DNA of 62,014 bases. It comes from CAYUAI01 sp964442745 (GTDB lineage: Bacteria; Pseudomonadota; Gammaproteobacteria; S012-40). The notes below the pieces were generated by a model. The model ran no database searches. It was not told where the DNA came from and was given only the letters and a program-made list of their open reading frames with translations. Location: assembly GCA_964442745.1 (NCBI GenBank), contig CAYUAI010000017.1, positions 1 through 62,014 of the forward strand, written 5' to 3'. Both the position numbers and the translations under genes were made by a program. Positions within the stretch are counted from its first letter, which is position 1. Each line of letters starts with the position of its first letter. This document shows, piece by piece, positions 8,507 to 16,787 of this stretch.

Positions 8507-9712
8507 ATGCAATCGTTCCGATATAAAGCAATCAATGAGCTTGGCAAGACCATTCGTGGCTCCTTAGACGCCAAGGATGAGATCGAGCTAGAGAAGCGTT
8601 TAGCTGCCATGGATATGGATCTTATCGTGGCGAAGCCCATTGCGAATTATGGGCTTTATTTTGGAAAAAAACGAGTGACGCGTCGTGATCTGATTACTTT
8701 TTGTTTCCATCTAGAGCAGCAGATGCAGGCGGGTATCCCTTTACTCGATGGATTAAAAGATTTAAGGGATAGTGTCGATAGTCGAGGACTTAAGGAAGTG
8801 ACCGCTTCTTTAATTGAAGAAATTGATAGCGGTAAGAGCCTTTCGCAAGCACTGGCTGCATTTCCTAGTACGTTTGACTCGGTATTTGTCAGTCTAGTGA
8901 TGGCCGGGGAGCGCAGTGGTAAAATTGTAGACGTTTTGCAGGAATTATCAGATGATTTGAAATGGCAAGATGAAATCATTGCTCAGGCAAAAAAAGCGGC
9001 GATGTATCCATTATTTGTTGCTATTGCCGTTTGTGGGGTGATTGTATCGTTGATGATTTTTTTAGTGCCTGAACTCATTAAATTTATTTCCAACATGGGC
9101 CAAGAGTTGCCATTTCATACCCGAGTATTAATTATGCTATCTAATGGCTTGAGAAGTTATGGGCATTATATTTTATTAGGGATTGTTGCGGTAATTCTGG
9201 TTTTTTTATATCTGTACCGTTTCAGTGAAAAATGGCGTTATGGGATGGATGTGCTAAGGTTGAGAATTTGGATTATTGGTTCTGTCCAACAGAAGTTAAT
9301 TTTGTCGAGATTTACGCATAATTTTGCATTGCTGTATGAGGCTGGCATCACGGTTTTAGATTGTTTGAAAATCTGTGAAGGAATTGTTGGTAATAAAGTT
9401 TTTTCAAAAGCATTGAAGACGGTCGGGAAAAATATTGCGGATGGTAAAACGATTAGTGAGAGTTTTGAGCGGACCGGACTTTTTCCACGATTGGTAATAC
9501 GGATGTTAAAAGTGGGTGAAACCACCGGTGCCTTGGATAAATCTTTGGCGAATATTGGTTATTTTTACAATCGTGATGTGAAAGAAGCGCTGGATAGATT
9601 GCAAAACTTGATTGGTCCTACCATGACGGTCATCATGGGCTTGGTATTAGGCTGGGTTATTTTATCAGTACTAGGCCCTATTTATAATACCTTATCAACG
9701 GTGACTTTTTAA
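8507..9712 (+). CDS. mshG: MSHA pilus platform protein MshG (GspF/PilC family)
   Basis: A 401-residue polytopic inner-membrane protein of the T2SS-F family, the rotor or platform that couples the MshE ATPase to pilin addition. It contains two homologous T2SSF domains (about residues 55-180 and 260-385). Each starts with an F(C/T)--L--L---GI-(L/V)LD pattern: FCFHLEQQMQAGIPLLDGL and FTHNFALLYEAGITVLDCL. Each carries the GE-(S/T)G motif (MAGERSGK, LKVGETTGA). Hydrophobic segments sit near 155-185, 205-230 and 365-392. The length is typical. The stop overlaps the next start (TAATG at 9710-9714), so the operon continues with coupled translation. Confidence 0.87.
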   Translation: MQSFRYKAINELGKTIRGSLDAKDEIELEKRLAAMDMDLIVAKPIANYGLYFGKKRVTRRDLITFCFHLEQQMQAGIPLLDGLKDLRDSVDSRGLKEVTASLIEEIDSGKSLSQALAAFPSTFDSVFVSLVMAGERSGKIVDVLQELSDDLKWQDEIIAQAKKAAMYPLFVAIAVCGVIVSLMIFLVPELIKFISNMGQELPFHTRVLIMLSNGLRSYGHYILLGIVAVILVFLYLYRFSEKWRYGMDVLRLRIWIIGSVQQKLILSRFTHNFALLYEAGITVLDCLKICEGIVGNKVFSKALKTVGKNIADGKTISESFERTGLFPRLVIRMLKVGETTGALDKSLANIGYFYNRDVKEALDRLQNLIGPTMTVIMGLVLGWVILSVLGPIYNTLSTVTF

Positions 9713-11307
9713 TGGCGGATAAGAAGCGGATTATTTATCTCAATAATCTCGGCCTAGTGATTTATGATTGGGACAGCGGGATATTAACGCGACGAACTAC
9801 GTTGACTGATAGTGAGTCAGATAAAAAATTATTTGCTGATTTAGTGAAGCAAAAACCCGCCATAAAAACTTATATCCTAATGGATGTGATAGAAGAAGAA
9901 TTTCAGAATAATACATTACCTCATGTTTTTATCAAAGACCGACAGGTCTTTATCAATCGGCAACTTGAAAAATCCTTTCGCAATACTCGCTACAGATATG
10001 CTGATTTTCGCGGTCGTGAGACTTCTGGACGTCAAGGTGACTTGGTATTTTTTTCAGCATTGACCAACCCTGAATTAATTGATGGTTGGTTGGCCATACT
10101 TTTACAATATAAAGTATCCGTTGCTGGTATTTATTCATTTTCTTTAGTGTCTGCTCGTTTGCTGAAAGATCTAACTCATGATCGAGACGATGTATTATTA
10201 ATAACTCAGCAAAAAGAATTATTACGTTTATCTTTTTTCACAAAGAATAAATTAAAATTGAGTCGTGTGACTCGATTCGTTGGTGACAGTGAGGCAGAAA
10301 ATTCTCAATTAATTATGGACGAGGCGGGTAAAACGCAACGTTATTTAACACGACTACGTTTGTTATCCGGTGAGGGTAAGTTATCGATCAATGTGGTGGC
10401 CAGTGAATCGATCATTCATGGCTTGCGACTCAAACCTACCAATGAGAGTTGGGAATTTCGGGGGATGAGCATTGCTGAGATGGCTGTTGTCGCGCATGTG
10501 GAACAGGAGGCCTTGGATCATTTAACCGAATGGCTAGTCGCTCAACTGCTGTGTAAAGAATCTTTTAAAAATCATTATGCCATGGCGTATCAACGACGTT
10601 ATTTAGTGATGCGTAATGTGCTGATACCTAGTAAATTAATTAGTATCATAGGCTGTGTGATTGCTATCATTTGGTCAACGATGTATTTTTTTGATGCGAC
10701 AGATATTCAGAAAAAACTGCATGAATCACAACAACAAACTCAGCATTATACGTCTCGATATCAAGTTTTAGAAGCCGCGTTACCACCATCACCTGTCACT
10801 GCAGATGAAATGAAATTCGGTGTAAATACAGCTGAAAAATTAATGGGTAATGCCACGAATCCAGTTCCTTTAGTGATAGCCATTAGCGAAATTTTATTGA
10901 CGCATAAACAGCTATGGATTGATGGGATCGAATGGAAAATAGAACAACGTCTGTTAACGATGCCAGATACCGAAGGTGAGATTGAATCGATAAATCCTAT
11001 CGACCCGACTGAGCTTCCTGATGAAGTTGATGGAAGCCGTATCGAGAAACAAGTGCAAGTTGCTCGTATTGAAGGGGAAATTAAGCCATTTTATGGCAAT
11101 CTGCGTCATGCTACCGGGCAAGTGCGGGCATTTCTAGCTGCATTGGCTAAGCAATCAATGGTGCAAGATGTGATAGAGATTTCTTTACCTTTTAATGAAA
11201 AATCGACTGAACGTGCGGTTGGATCATTGGGGCTGGCTAATAGAACGAGTTATGGTGCCAGTTTTGTTGTAGAAGTGATTGCCGATGAGTACGTTAAGTA
11301 TGAATAA
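9712..11307 (+). CDS. MshI-like / GspL-PilN-like bitopic assembly protein
   Basis: A 531-residue protein of unfamiliar sequence but clear architecture. Residues 1-300 are a soluble N-terminal domain that could have the actin-like PilM/GspL fold. One membrane span lies at about 307-327 (LISIIGCVIAIIWSTMYFF). A coiled region rich in Gln and Glu follows, then a periplasmic ferredoxin-like tail. This is the layout of GspL, or of a fused PilM-PilN, called MshI in MSHA systems. It is coupled to mshG upstream and overlaps the PilO-like gene downstream. The place between platform and PilO/PilP-like genes supports an alignment-subcomplex role. The assignment is inferred from layout; no catalytic motif is visible. 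Confidence 0.55.
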   Translation: MADKKRIIYLNNLGLVIYDWDSGILTRRTTLTDSESDKKLFADLVKQKPAIKTYILMDVIEEEFQNNTLPHVFIKDRQVFINRQLEKSFRNTRYRYADFRGRETSGRQGDLVFFSALTNPELIDGWLAILLQYKVSVAGIYSFSLVSARLLKDLTHDRDDVLLITQQKELLRLSFFTKNKLKLSRVTRFVGDSEAENSQLIMDEAGKTQRYLTRLRLLSGEGKLSINVVASESIIHGLRLKPTNESWEFRGMSIAEMAVVAHVEQEALDHLTEWLVAQLLCKESFKNHYAMAYQRRYLVMRNVLIPSKLISIIGCVIAIIWSTMYFFDATDIQKKLHESQQQTQHYTSRYQVLEAALPPSPVTADEMKFGVNTAEKLMGNATNPVPLVIAISEILLTHKQLWIDGIEWKIEQRLLTMPDTEGEIESINPIDPTELPDEVDGSRIEKQVQVARIEGEIKPFYGNLRHATGQVRAFLAALAKQSMVQDVIEISLPFNEKSTERAVGSLGLANRTSYGASFVVEVIADEYVKYE

Positions 11308-11923
11308 TTGGGACTGGGAAATTCTAAGAGGTCCCATAATTTGGGTAACCTCTGCGCTAATTTTTAGTGTTGTGTTCGCGATGATGTCGTTTCAATATTA
11401 TCAAGCGATCCAGTCAGATTATATGGCGAAAAAAAATTTATTATTAATTGCTCAGCAGCGTAATGCTAAAGCCATTGACGATTCTAGAGTGTTGACTGAG
11501 TTATTACCACGTTTCACCGCTTTGGAAGAAGCGGGCGTGATTGGTGGTGAGCAGCGTTTGGATTGGGTAGATACCATACGTGATATTGGTGAGCGGTTGA
11601 AGATCGGTAGTTTAGATTATCGTATTGAGCAGCGGTTTCCTTATGAAAAAGAGGACTTATTGGATAATGTAGGTAATTTGAAAGTCTATGCTAGTCGCAT
11701 GAATATTAAGATGCAGCTTTTGCATGAAGAAGATTTTTTAGCACTGATAGAAGCGTTACGCCATCGAGCAAAAGGTTTATTTTATGTCGAATCCTGTGAC
11801 ATAAGTCGGGTACAACTGAATGTGATAACTGATGGGAAAGACCCTAATTTGATCACCGAATGTAATTTGCTGTGGCTGACTGTTCAGTATGAGAAGGACT
11901 TGGAAATGGTGTTGAGTGAATGA
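11285..11923 (+). CDS. MshJ-like / GspM-PilO-like assembly protein
   Basis: A protein of about 212 residues with a short cytoplasmic tail, one membrane span near residues 14-34 (PIIWVTSALIFSVVFAMMSF), a helical stretch and a periplasmic domain. This is the PilO/GspM layout; the MSHA counterpart is MshJ. Starts are possible at TTG 11279, ATG 11285 and ATG 11300, all inside the end of the upstream gene. ATG 11285 is chosen, but ATG 11300 is equally possible because none has a strong ribosome site. Its stop overlaps the next ATG by four bases. Identification is by topology and order (PilN-like, PilO-like, PilP-like). Confidence 0.55.
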   Translation: MSTLSMNNWDWEILRGPIIWVTSALIFSVVFAMMSFQYYQAIQSDYMAKKNLLLIAQQRNAKAIDDSRVLTELLPRFTALEEAGVIGGEQRLDWVDTIRDIGERLKIGSLDYRIEQRFPYEKEDLLDNVGNLKVYASRMNIKMQLLHEEDFLALIEALRHRAKGLFYVESCDISRVQLNVITDGKDPNLITECNLLWLTVQYEKDLEMVLSE

Positions 11924-12384
11924 ATAATTTACGCGTAGTAAAGCTTCACACGATATTAGTTTTTTTGGTATTGGCAAACATTTTTTCGGTGTTTTCTGTA
12001 CAAGCCGATGAGTTAGTTTTACCCGGATTTGGCCGTCTTTTTACTACAGAAAAAGAGCGTCAACGCATCGATCAGTATCGATTGAGGGGCTTGACTCGGT
12101 CAGGGGGAATTAGTGATATGAATCAGTCTGAAAGGCTGATTGTCCCGTCGACGGTGATGATGCAAGGGTTTGTCAAACGCAGCAATGGAAAAAATGTAGT
12201 ATGGGTGAATAATGAAAATACCCTGAATCACCGGTTGAAACAAAAAGGAATCCGCGTGAATACGCGAAATATTCATGGCAATCAAGTGGATCTCTCTGTG
12301 GCAGGAAAGCGAGTTACTTTGAAACCGGGACAGACCTTGCAGAAAGAGAGTGCCGGTATTATAAAAATTTATAAACATCCTTAG
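11920..12384 (+). CDS. MshK-like / PilP-GspC-like periplasmic protein
   Basis: A 154-residue exported protein. Residues 1-29 form a signal peptide or anchor (TILVFLVLANIFSVFSVQA). The mature part ends in a small beta-rich segment with GFVKRSNGKNVVWVNN and VDLSVAGKRVTLKPGQTL. That pattern resembles the C-terminal HR-like domain of PilP/GspC and MshK, which contacts the secretin. It is the last of three coupled alignment-type genes and overlaps the previous gene by four bases (ATGA). A 105-base gap then separates it from the prepilin. Assignment is moderate because these proteins diverge quickly. Confidence 0.5.
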   Translation: MNNLRVVKLHTILVFLVLANIFSVFSVQADELVLPGFGRLFTTEKERQRIDQYRLRGLTRSGGISDMNQSERLIVPSTVMMQGFVKRSNGKNVVWVNNENTLNHRLKQKGIRVNTRNIHGNQVDLSVAGKRVTLKPGQTLQKESAGIIKIYKHP

Positions 12385-12489
12385 TCTGAATGTCATTAGG
12401 CGAGCATCGGTTTCGGTCGATATAAGCGAATAAGTCAGCAGTGATATGAGTGAATTCGTGTATTTTCTGAAATATGAGGTAAATAAATC

Positions 12490-13680
12490 ATGATAAAGCG
12501 CCAACACGGATTTTCTTTGATAGAGCTTGCTATGGTCATAGCTATTGGTGGCATACTGTTGGCCGGTGTCATATCCATTGGTAGCGCTCAGCTAGAAAAT
12601 GCACGTATTAGCCGTACTCAGCAGAAGCAAGAAGTGATTAAAACGGCGTTGATAAATTTTATGTCTCGGTATAAGCGTTTACCCTGTCCTAGTATTGCGA
12701 CATTGAGTGACAATGAACCAGAATATGGTAAAGAAGCGGCAACAGAGGGAGTATGTACTGGGACGACAAGAATTCAGAGCGGTACCCAAAGAAATGTACG
12801 GGGTATCGTGCCATGGAAGGCTTTAGGGCTAACGGACGATGAAGGGCAGGATGCGTTTTACCGACGTTTCACCTATCAAGTTTTACTGTCACAAACCGTT
12901 TCGGGGGTTGTCAATGGAGCAGGTATCACTGGAAATATTGAAGTACGTGATGCACCGGGTGGAAATTTACTCAATTTAAATAATCTTGCCGCCGCGGTGA
13001 TTGTATCTCATGGCAATGATGGGTTTGGTGCCTATCAGTCGATGACTGGGCGTAGAATGACCCTTGGACTCGCCAGTGCGGATGATACGCGAGAGAATAC
13101 TAATAATAATTTGGTCTATGTGCAGAAGAATTATTCAGATGTTGAGGGCGATCGGTTTGATGATATCGTGATGTGGCTAAATCCATATGAGATAAATGCT
13201 AAGTTAGTGGATATAGGGGTGGTCTTATCACCGTTTCTCGCGGTGAGCCAAGGGAGTCAAAAACTTAGCAGTATACGAAATACGCTGATTGCTGCGATGG
13301 CAGCGGACAATCAGGATCCGGATGGAGCAGGCTCACGTACTTTAGGTCGGCGAATACCTTTTGCCGATTGCACAGCTAATTCGGATGGCACTGAGGATAA
13401 TAACTGTGTAAGTGGTGTTGTGCCTTGGAATTCACTGGGAATTGCCGAAGCTCAGGTAAAAGATCCATGGGATAATTTTATTGAGTACGACCTTACAGCG
13501 ATACTGGCGGTCAGTGGAACATCTCGGACGACACCTGTGGCAGGGACTGCCCAGATAACTCTAGCTTCCATAGGAATTGATAATATTCGAGGAACAAGTG
13601 ATGATATTAGCTTAACACTAGACATCGGAGAGCTACGAGGTCTTTTGTTAGCCGCTGGTGTCAATTTCGATAATCCTTGA
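12490..13680 (+). CDS. Large type IV prepilin-like protein with a duplicated head module
   Basis: A 396-residue prepilin. The leader MIKRQHG is followed by FSLIE, so prepilin peptidase would cleave after Gly 7 and leave N-terminal Phe with Glu at +5. The hydrophobic helix runs to about residue 30. The head is far larger than in major pilins and appears duplicated. Residues about 50-130 show RLPCPS, then GIVPWKALGL and DAFYRRFTY. Residues about 280-340 repeat this as RIPFADC, GVVPWNSLGI and DPWDNFIEY. The cysteines in each copy may form disulfides. It probably acts as a minor or tip pilin (MshO/P/Q-like role). No prepilin peptidase is encoded in the window. Confidence 0.75.
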   Translation: MIKRQHGFSLIELAMVIAIGGILLAGVISIGSAQLENARISRTQQKQEVIKTALINFMSRYKRLPCPSIATLSDNEPEYGKEAATEGVCTGTTRIQSGTQRNVRGIVPWKALGLTDDEGQDAFYRRFTYQVLLSQTVSGVVNGAGITGNIEVRDAPGGNLLNLNNLAAAVIVSHGNDGFGAYQSMTGRRMTLGLASADDTRENTNNNLVYVQKNYSDVEGDRFDDIVMWLNPYEINAKLVDIGVVLSPFLAVSQGSQKLSSIRNTLIAAMAADNQDPDGAGSRTLGRRIPFADCTANSDGTEDNNCVSGVVPWNSLGIAEAQVKDPWDNFIEYDLTAILAVSGTSRTTPVAGTAQITLASIGIDNIRGTSDDISLTLDIGELRGLLLAAGVNFDNP

Positions 13681-13725
13681 ACGCTGATAATTTAATCTGG
13701 CAAGCCATTTGCTTATCAACTTATC

Positions 13726-14496
13726 ATGTTACAACGTATCACAACTATCGCTTGGTATACCGCGCTTGAGGCAATTCGTGGCAACCTGTTTTGGCTGGTG
13801 GCTGGCATTGCTTTATTCTGTTTGATGTTAGGTTTTTTTGTTGGTGAACTGGCGATTACCGAGTCTGTAATGGCGCAGGGCAGTATTTGTGGCGCATTAT
13901 TGCGGTTATCTGCGGTTTTTATCGTGGCTTTATTTGCGATCAATACAGTGAATCAAGATTTTCAAGAGCAGCGCATTGAAATGTTGTTAGCATTACGTTT
14001 GACCCGAGCCGAATATGGTTTTGGAAAGTTCTTTGCTTTTTGTTTGATTGCCTGGATGATTGCGATTTGCATGAGTGTGAGCTTGTTGTTTTTTTTACCT
14101 GTAAATCAAGTGTTATGGTGGGGTATTTCGTTGGTATTTGAATTAAGCATTGTGGTGGCGTTTGCGTTATTTTGCGTCATTAGTTTAAGGCAAATGACGA
14201 TGGCTGTCATTGTGGTTATGGGTTTTTATCTCTTAGCTCGATCGATCAATGCGATACAGCTAATGGTGAATACGCCGATCATAGGTAGCCTATCATCCGC
14301 CAATGAAATGATGCGGTTATTGGTCGATGGGATACAAATGCTGTTGCCGAATTTCGATCATTATGCACAAACTGAATGGCTGATCTATGGGATTGATGAT
14401 GGCTTGTCGCTGATTAATATTTTTCTGCAAACCTTTATTTATTGTGGACTGCTGATAGGGGCGGCTTTGTTTGATCTTTATCGAAAAGAATTTTAG
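13726..14496 (+). CDS. ABC-2 type transporter permease
   Basis: A 256-residue integral membrane protein with about six hydrophobic segments, near residues 20-42, 60-80, 103-128, 132-150, 155-180 and 230-250. The order resembles ABC-2 family permeases of the NatB/GldF kind: an N-terminal amphipathic stretch (TTIAWYTALEAIRGNLFW), a cytoplasmic loop with FQEQRIEMLLALRLTRAEY, then the remaining spans. The substrate is unknown. Its likely ATPase partner is the gene at 16035-16787, separated from it by a membrane-anchored helical protein and a prepilin. Placement inside a pilus operon suggests a role in pilus maturation or surface export, but that is inference. Confidence 0.7.
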   Translation: MLQRITTIAWYTALEAIRGNLFWLVAGIALFCLMLGFFVGELAITESVMAQGSICGALLRLSAVFIVALFAINTVNQDFQEQRIEMLLALRLTRAEYGFGKFFAFCLIAWMIAICMSVSLLFFLPVNQVLWWGISLVFELSIVVAFALFCVISLRQMTMAVIVVMGFYLLARSINAIQLMVNTPIIGSLSSANEMMRLLVDGIQMLLPNFDHYAQTEWLIYGIDDGLSLINIFLQTFIYCGLLIGAALFDLYRKEF

Positions 14497-14506
14497 TCGT
14501 TAGCTC

Positions 14507-15232
14507 ATGATAATGAAAGCAGTACAACGTTCCCGACGAGTCGTGCCAAAATGGCTATTAATGTTGCTAGTTGGTAGTTTTTTATTGCATGTATTCCTAT
14601 ATTTTTTGCAACCTGTGCCCATTGCTAGCGCTCAGGATTTACCTTCCCCGTCCTCCTTAGCCGTATTGAAAATCGCCAGCTTAGGAGAACCACTGGCGTT
14701 ATCGAAACTACTCATGCTTTGGTTGCAAGCCCATGATAACCAGCCCGGTATCAGCATTCCTTTTCGCGAATTAGATTATGCTCGTGTGGAGCAATGGTTG
14801 GAACGCATACTTGTCTTGGATGAACGCGGCCAATATCCGTTATTAGCGGCTAGTCGATTATATGCCGAGGTGCCCGATCCGAACAAACAGCGTCAAATGC
14901 TTGACTTTGTGGCGAGGAAATTTCATTACGATCCGGCTCGGCGTTGGCCTTGGCTTGCCCATGGGGTGATTTTGGCAAAACATCGCTTAAAAGATTTGGA
15001 TCTGGCATTAAAGTACGCTGAAGCGCTGGCCGATACTGAACACAACGATTCTATTCCTTCATGGGCACAACAAATGGAGTTTATTATTTTAGAAGATATG
15101 GGGGAATTGGAAAGTGCGCGCATTGTAATTGGTGGCTTATTGGCGAGCCAGGCGGTAACGGACCCTCATGAAATTCATTTTCTCAAAGAGCGGTTAAGCA
15201 AGTTAGAAGCCCGCTTACCAAGTCGCGACTGA
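14507..15232 (+). CDS. Membrane-anchored TPR-like protein, unknown
   Basis: A 241-residue protein I do not recognise. A basic N-terminus is followed by one membrane span at about 17-36 (WLLMLLVGSFLLHVFLYFL) and then a periplasmic helical domain. Segments such as YPLLAASRLYAEVPD, WPWLAHGVILAKHRLKDLDLALKYA and MEFIILEDMGELESARIV have TPR-like helix spacing. It starts 10 bases after the ABC permease stop and precedes the second prepilin, so it is probably cotranscribed with both. It could be a periplasmic adaptor between transporter and pilus. No enzyme motif is visible. Confidence 0.6.
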   Translation: MIMKAVQRSRRVVPKWLLMLLVGSFLLHVFLYFLQPVPIASAQDLPSPSSLAVLKIASLGEPLALSKLLMLWLQAHDNQPGISIPFRELDYARVEQWLERILVLDERGQYPLLAASRLYAEVPDPNKQRQMLDFVARKFHYDPARRWPWLAHGVILAKHRLKDLDLALKYAEALADTEHNDSIPSWAQQMEFIILEDMGELESARIVIGGLLASQAVTDPHEIHFLKERLSKLEARLPSRD

Positions 15233-15279
15233 ACTACCGAATGATCGGTTCGATTTCAAGATACATGATAGGTGCCTCA

Positions 15280-15945
15280 ATGAAACATAAACAGTCTGGT
15301 TTTACCTTAGTTGAAATTGCCATTGTCTTGGTGATTGTTGGTTTGATTTTGGGCGGCGTTTTAAAAGGGCAGGAAATGATTTCTAATGCTAAAGTGCGTA
15401 ACGTTGTGGATCAAACGACGGCAATACAAACCGCCGTTTATGCGTTTCAAGACCGATATCGATCTTTGCCGGGGGATTATGCTCAGGCATCGACAAATAT
15501 CCCAGGTGTGACGGGAGGGGCTAATGGTGGTAATGGGAATGGGAATGGGCTAGTAAATACGAATGATGATCGTGGGTTAATATGGTTGCATTTGTCTTCC
15601 GCAGGTTATATTACTGGTAATTTTGATGGGCAGGCCGTGACGAATAATCTGAGCTGTTCGGCAACGAGTTGTCCGCGCAATACCTTTGGTGGGGCGATGA
15701 TGTTCTCGTGGGGATCCGCTCGGACAGGGACGACGAGTAATGGTCATGAACTTCGTATGGGGCGCAGTATTCCGGTTGGTGTGTTGGCTGAAATTGATCG
15801 CAAAGTCGATGATGGCATACCAGAAACAGGTTCACTGCAGACAGATAATTTGAATTTAACGACTTGTCGTACCGGTAGTGCTGCAGCAAGCAATTATAAT
15901 GTGACCAATGAACAACAAGATTGCGCCGGAGTACGCGTCATGTAG
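15280..15945 (+). CDS. Type IV prepilin-like protein
   Basis: A 221-residue prepilin starting at ATG 15280. A longer frame opens at 15241, but MKHKQSG followed by FTLVE is the standard prepilin leader, so the shorter start is preferred. Cleavage would occur after Gly 7, leaving Phe at the N-terminus and Glu at +5. The helix is IAIVLVIVGLILGGVLKG. The stretch AVYAFQDRYRSLPGDY is common in minor and major pilins of this class. A Gly/Asn run (NGGNGNGNG) follows, and four later cysteines could pair. It is followed about 40 bases downstream by a strong terminator, so it closes the pilus operon. It may be the major pilin, but that cannot be proved here. Confidence 0.78.
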   Translation: MKHKQSGFTLVEIAIVLVIVGLILGGVLKGQEMISNAKVRNVVDQTTAIQTAVYAFQDRYRSLPGDYAQASTNIPGVTGGANGGNGNGNGLVNTNDDRGLIWLHLSSAGYITGNFDGQAVTNNLSCSATSCPRNTFGGAMMFSWGSARTGTTSNGHELRMGRSIPVGVLAEIDRKVDDGIPETGSLQTDNLNLTTCRTGSAAASNYNVTNEQQDCAGVRVM

Positions 15946-15984
15946 CTGGCGTATAAGATTGAATCGATTCGTCGTCATTTCGAC

Positions 15985-16023
15985 GACACAAAAAAACCCG
16001 CTGATGGCGGGTTTTTTTGTGTC
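15985..16023 (+). terminator. Intrinsic terminator after the prepilin gene
   Basis: A perfect 17-base inverted repeat (15985-16001 against 16007-16023) with a five-base loop. The stem core is AACCCGC/GCGGGTT with an A-tract on the left and a T-tract on the right, so it can terminate in both directions. A second small hairpin, GTCGTC/GACGAC, sits just upstream at 15971-15987. Confidence 0.9.
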
Positions 16024-16034
16024 TGGTGTAATTT

Positions 16035-16787
16035 ATGCTATTTAATTTTGACATGGATAAACCGCTAACTCTTACTCGTGTCACAAAGTCATATTCAGCC
16101 ATTTCGGTGCTTGATGGGGTCGATTTAACCTTGAAGTCTGGGGAGTTTATTGGCTTGGTCGGTGTCAATGGTGCGGGTAAAACTACCTTGATTAAAGGTG
16201 TACTTGATTTAAATCGTATTGATAGTGGTGAGATTCAGTTATTTGGGATGAGCCACCTATTGCCACAAAGTCGCTTTAATCTTGCTTACCTACCTGAACG
16301 GTTTTCACCGCCGCCTTACCTAAATGGTAATGACTATCTGCGTTATATATCACGTTTATACGGGGTGAATTTAAGTTCCGATCAAATCAATGATGTGTTA
16401 CAGGCATTGGAACTTGAGCCGACCGCGCTGAGCCGTAATGTGCGAACTTTTTCTAAAGGGATGGTGCAAAAATTGGGATTGTCTGCGTGTATCTTAAGCG
16501 GTAAACAACTGCTGGTCTTGGATGAGCCGATGAGTGGGCTTGATCCGCAGGCACGGACTTGCTTAAAAAACTGTTTTCAGCAATTGAAACAAGCAGGACG
16601 TAGTATATTTATGAGTACCCACATGTTGGCTGATGTGGCGAGTGTGTGTGATCGGATGATGGTCTTACATAAAGGCAGGTTATGTTATACGGGAACGCCT
16701 GATGCTTTTATTGAGCAGTATGGAGAACAAGACTTGGATCGAGCATTCGTCGCTTGTATTTCACAGGACGACGTGGTTACTTATTAG
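16035..16787 (+). CDS. ABC transporter ATP-binding protein
   Basis: A 250-residue ABC ATPase of the CcmA/NatA class. Motifs are Walker A GVNGAGKTTL, a Q-loop region (YLPERFSPPPYL), the signature TFSKGMVQKLGL (SKGM in place of LSGGQ), Walker B LLVLDEPMSGLDPQ and the switch STHMLADVA. The start may be ATG 16035 or ATG 16053 (MDKPLTLTRV); the latter matches the usual family start. It lies directly after the terminator of the pilus operon. It is the obvious partner for the ABC-2 permease at 13726, although it may need its own promoter or readthrough. Its 3' end overlaps the convergent hpnD gene by 11 bases. Confidence 0.85.
   Translation: MLFNFDMDKPLTLTRVTKSYSAISVLDGVDLTLKSGEFIGLVGVNGAGKTTLIKGVLDLNRIDSGEIQLFGMSHLLPQSRFNLAYLPERFSPPPYLNGNDYLRYISRLYGVNLSSDQINDVLQALELEPTALSRNVRTFSKGMVQKLGLSACILSGKQLLVLDEPMSGLDPQARTCLKNCFQQLKQAGRSIFMSTHMLADVASVCDRMMVLHKGRLCYTGTPDAFIEQYGEQDLDRAFVACISQDDVVTY

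Noticed and set aside
15480..15560. GGNGNGNG run in the second prepilin considered as a DNA repeat
   Set aside because: It is short Gly/Asn-rich coding sequence common in pilin loops, not a repeat array.
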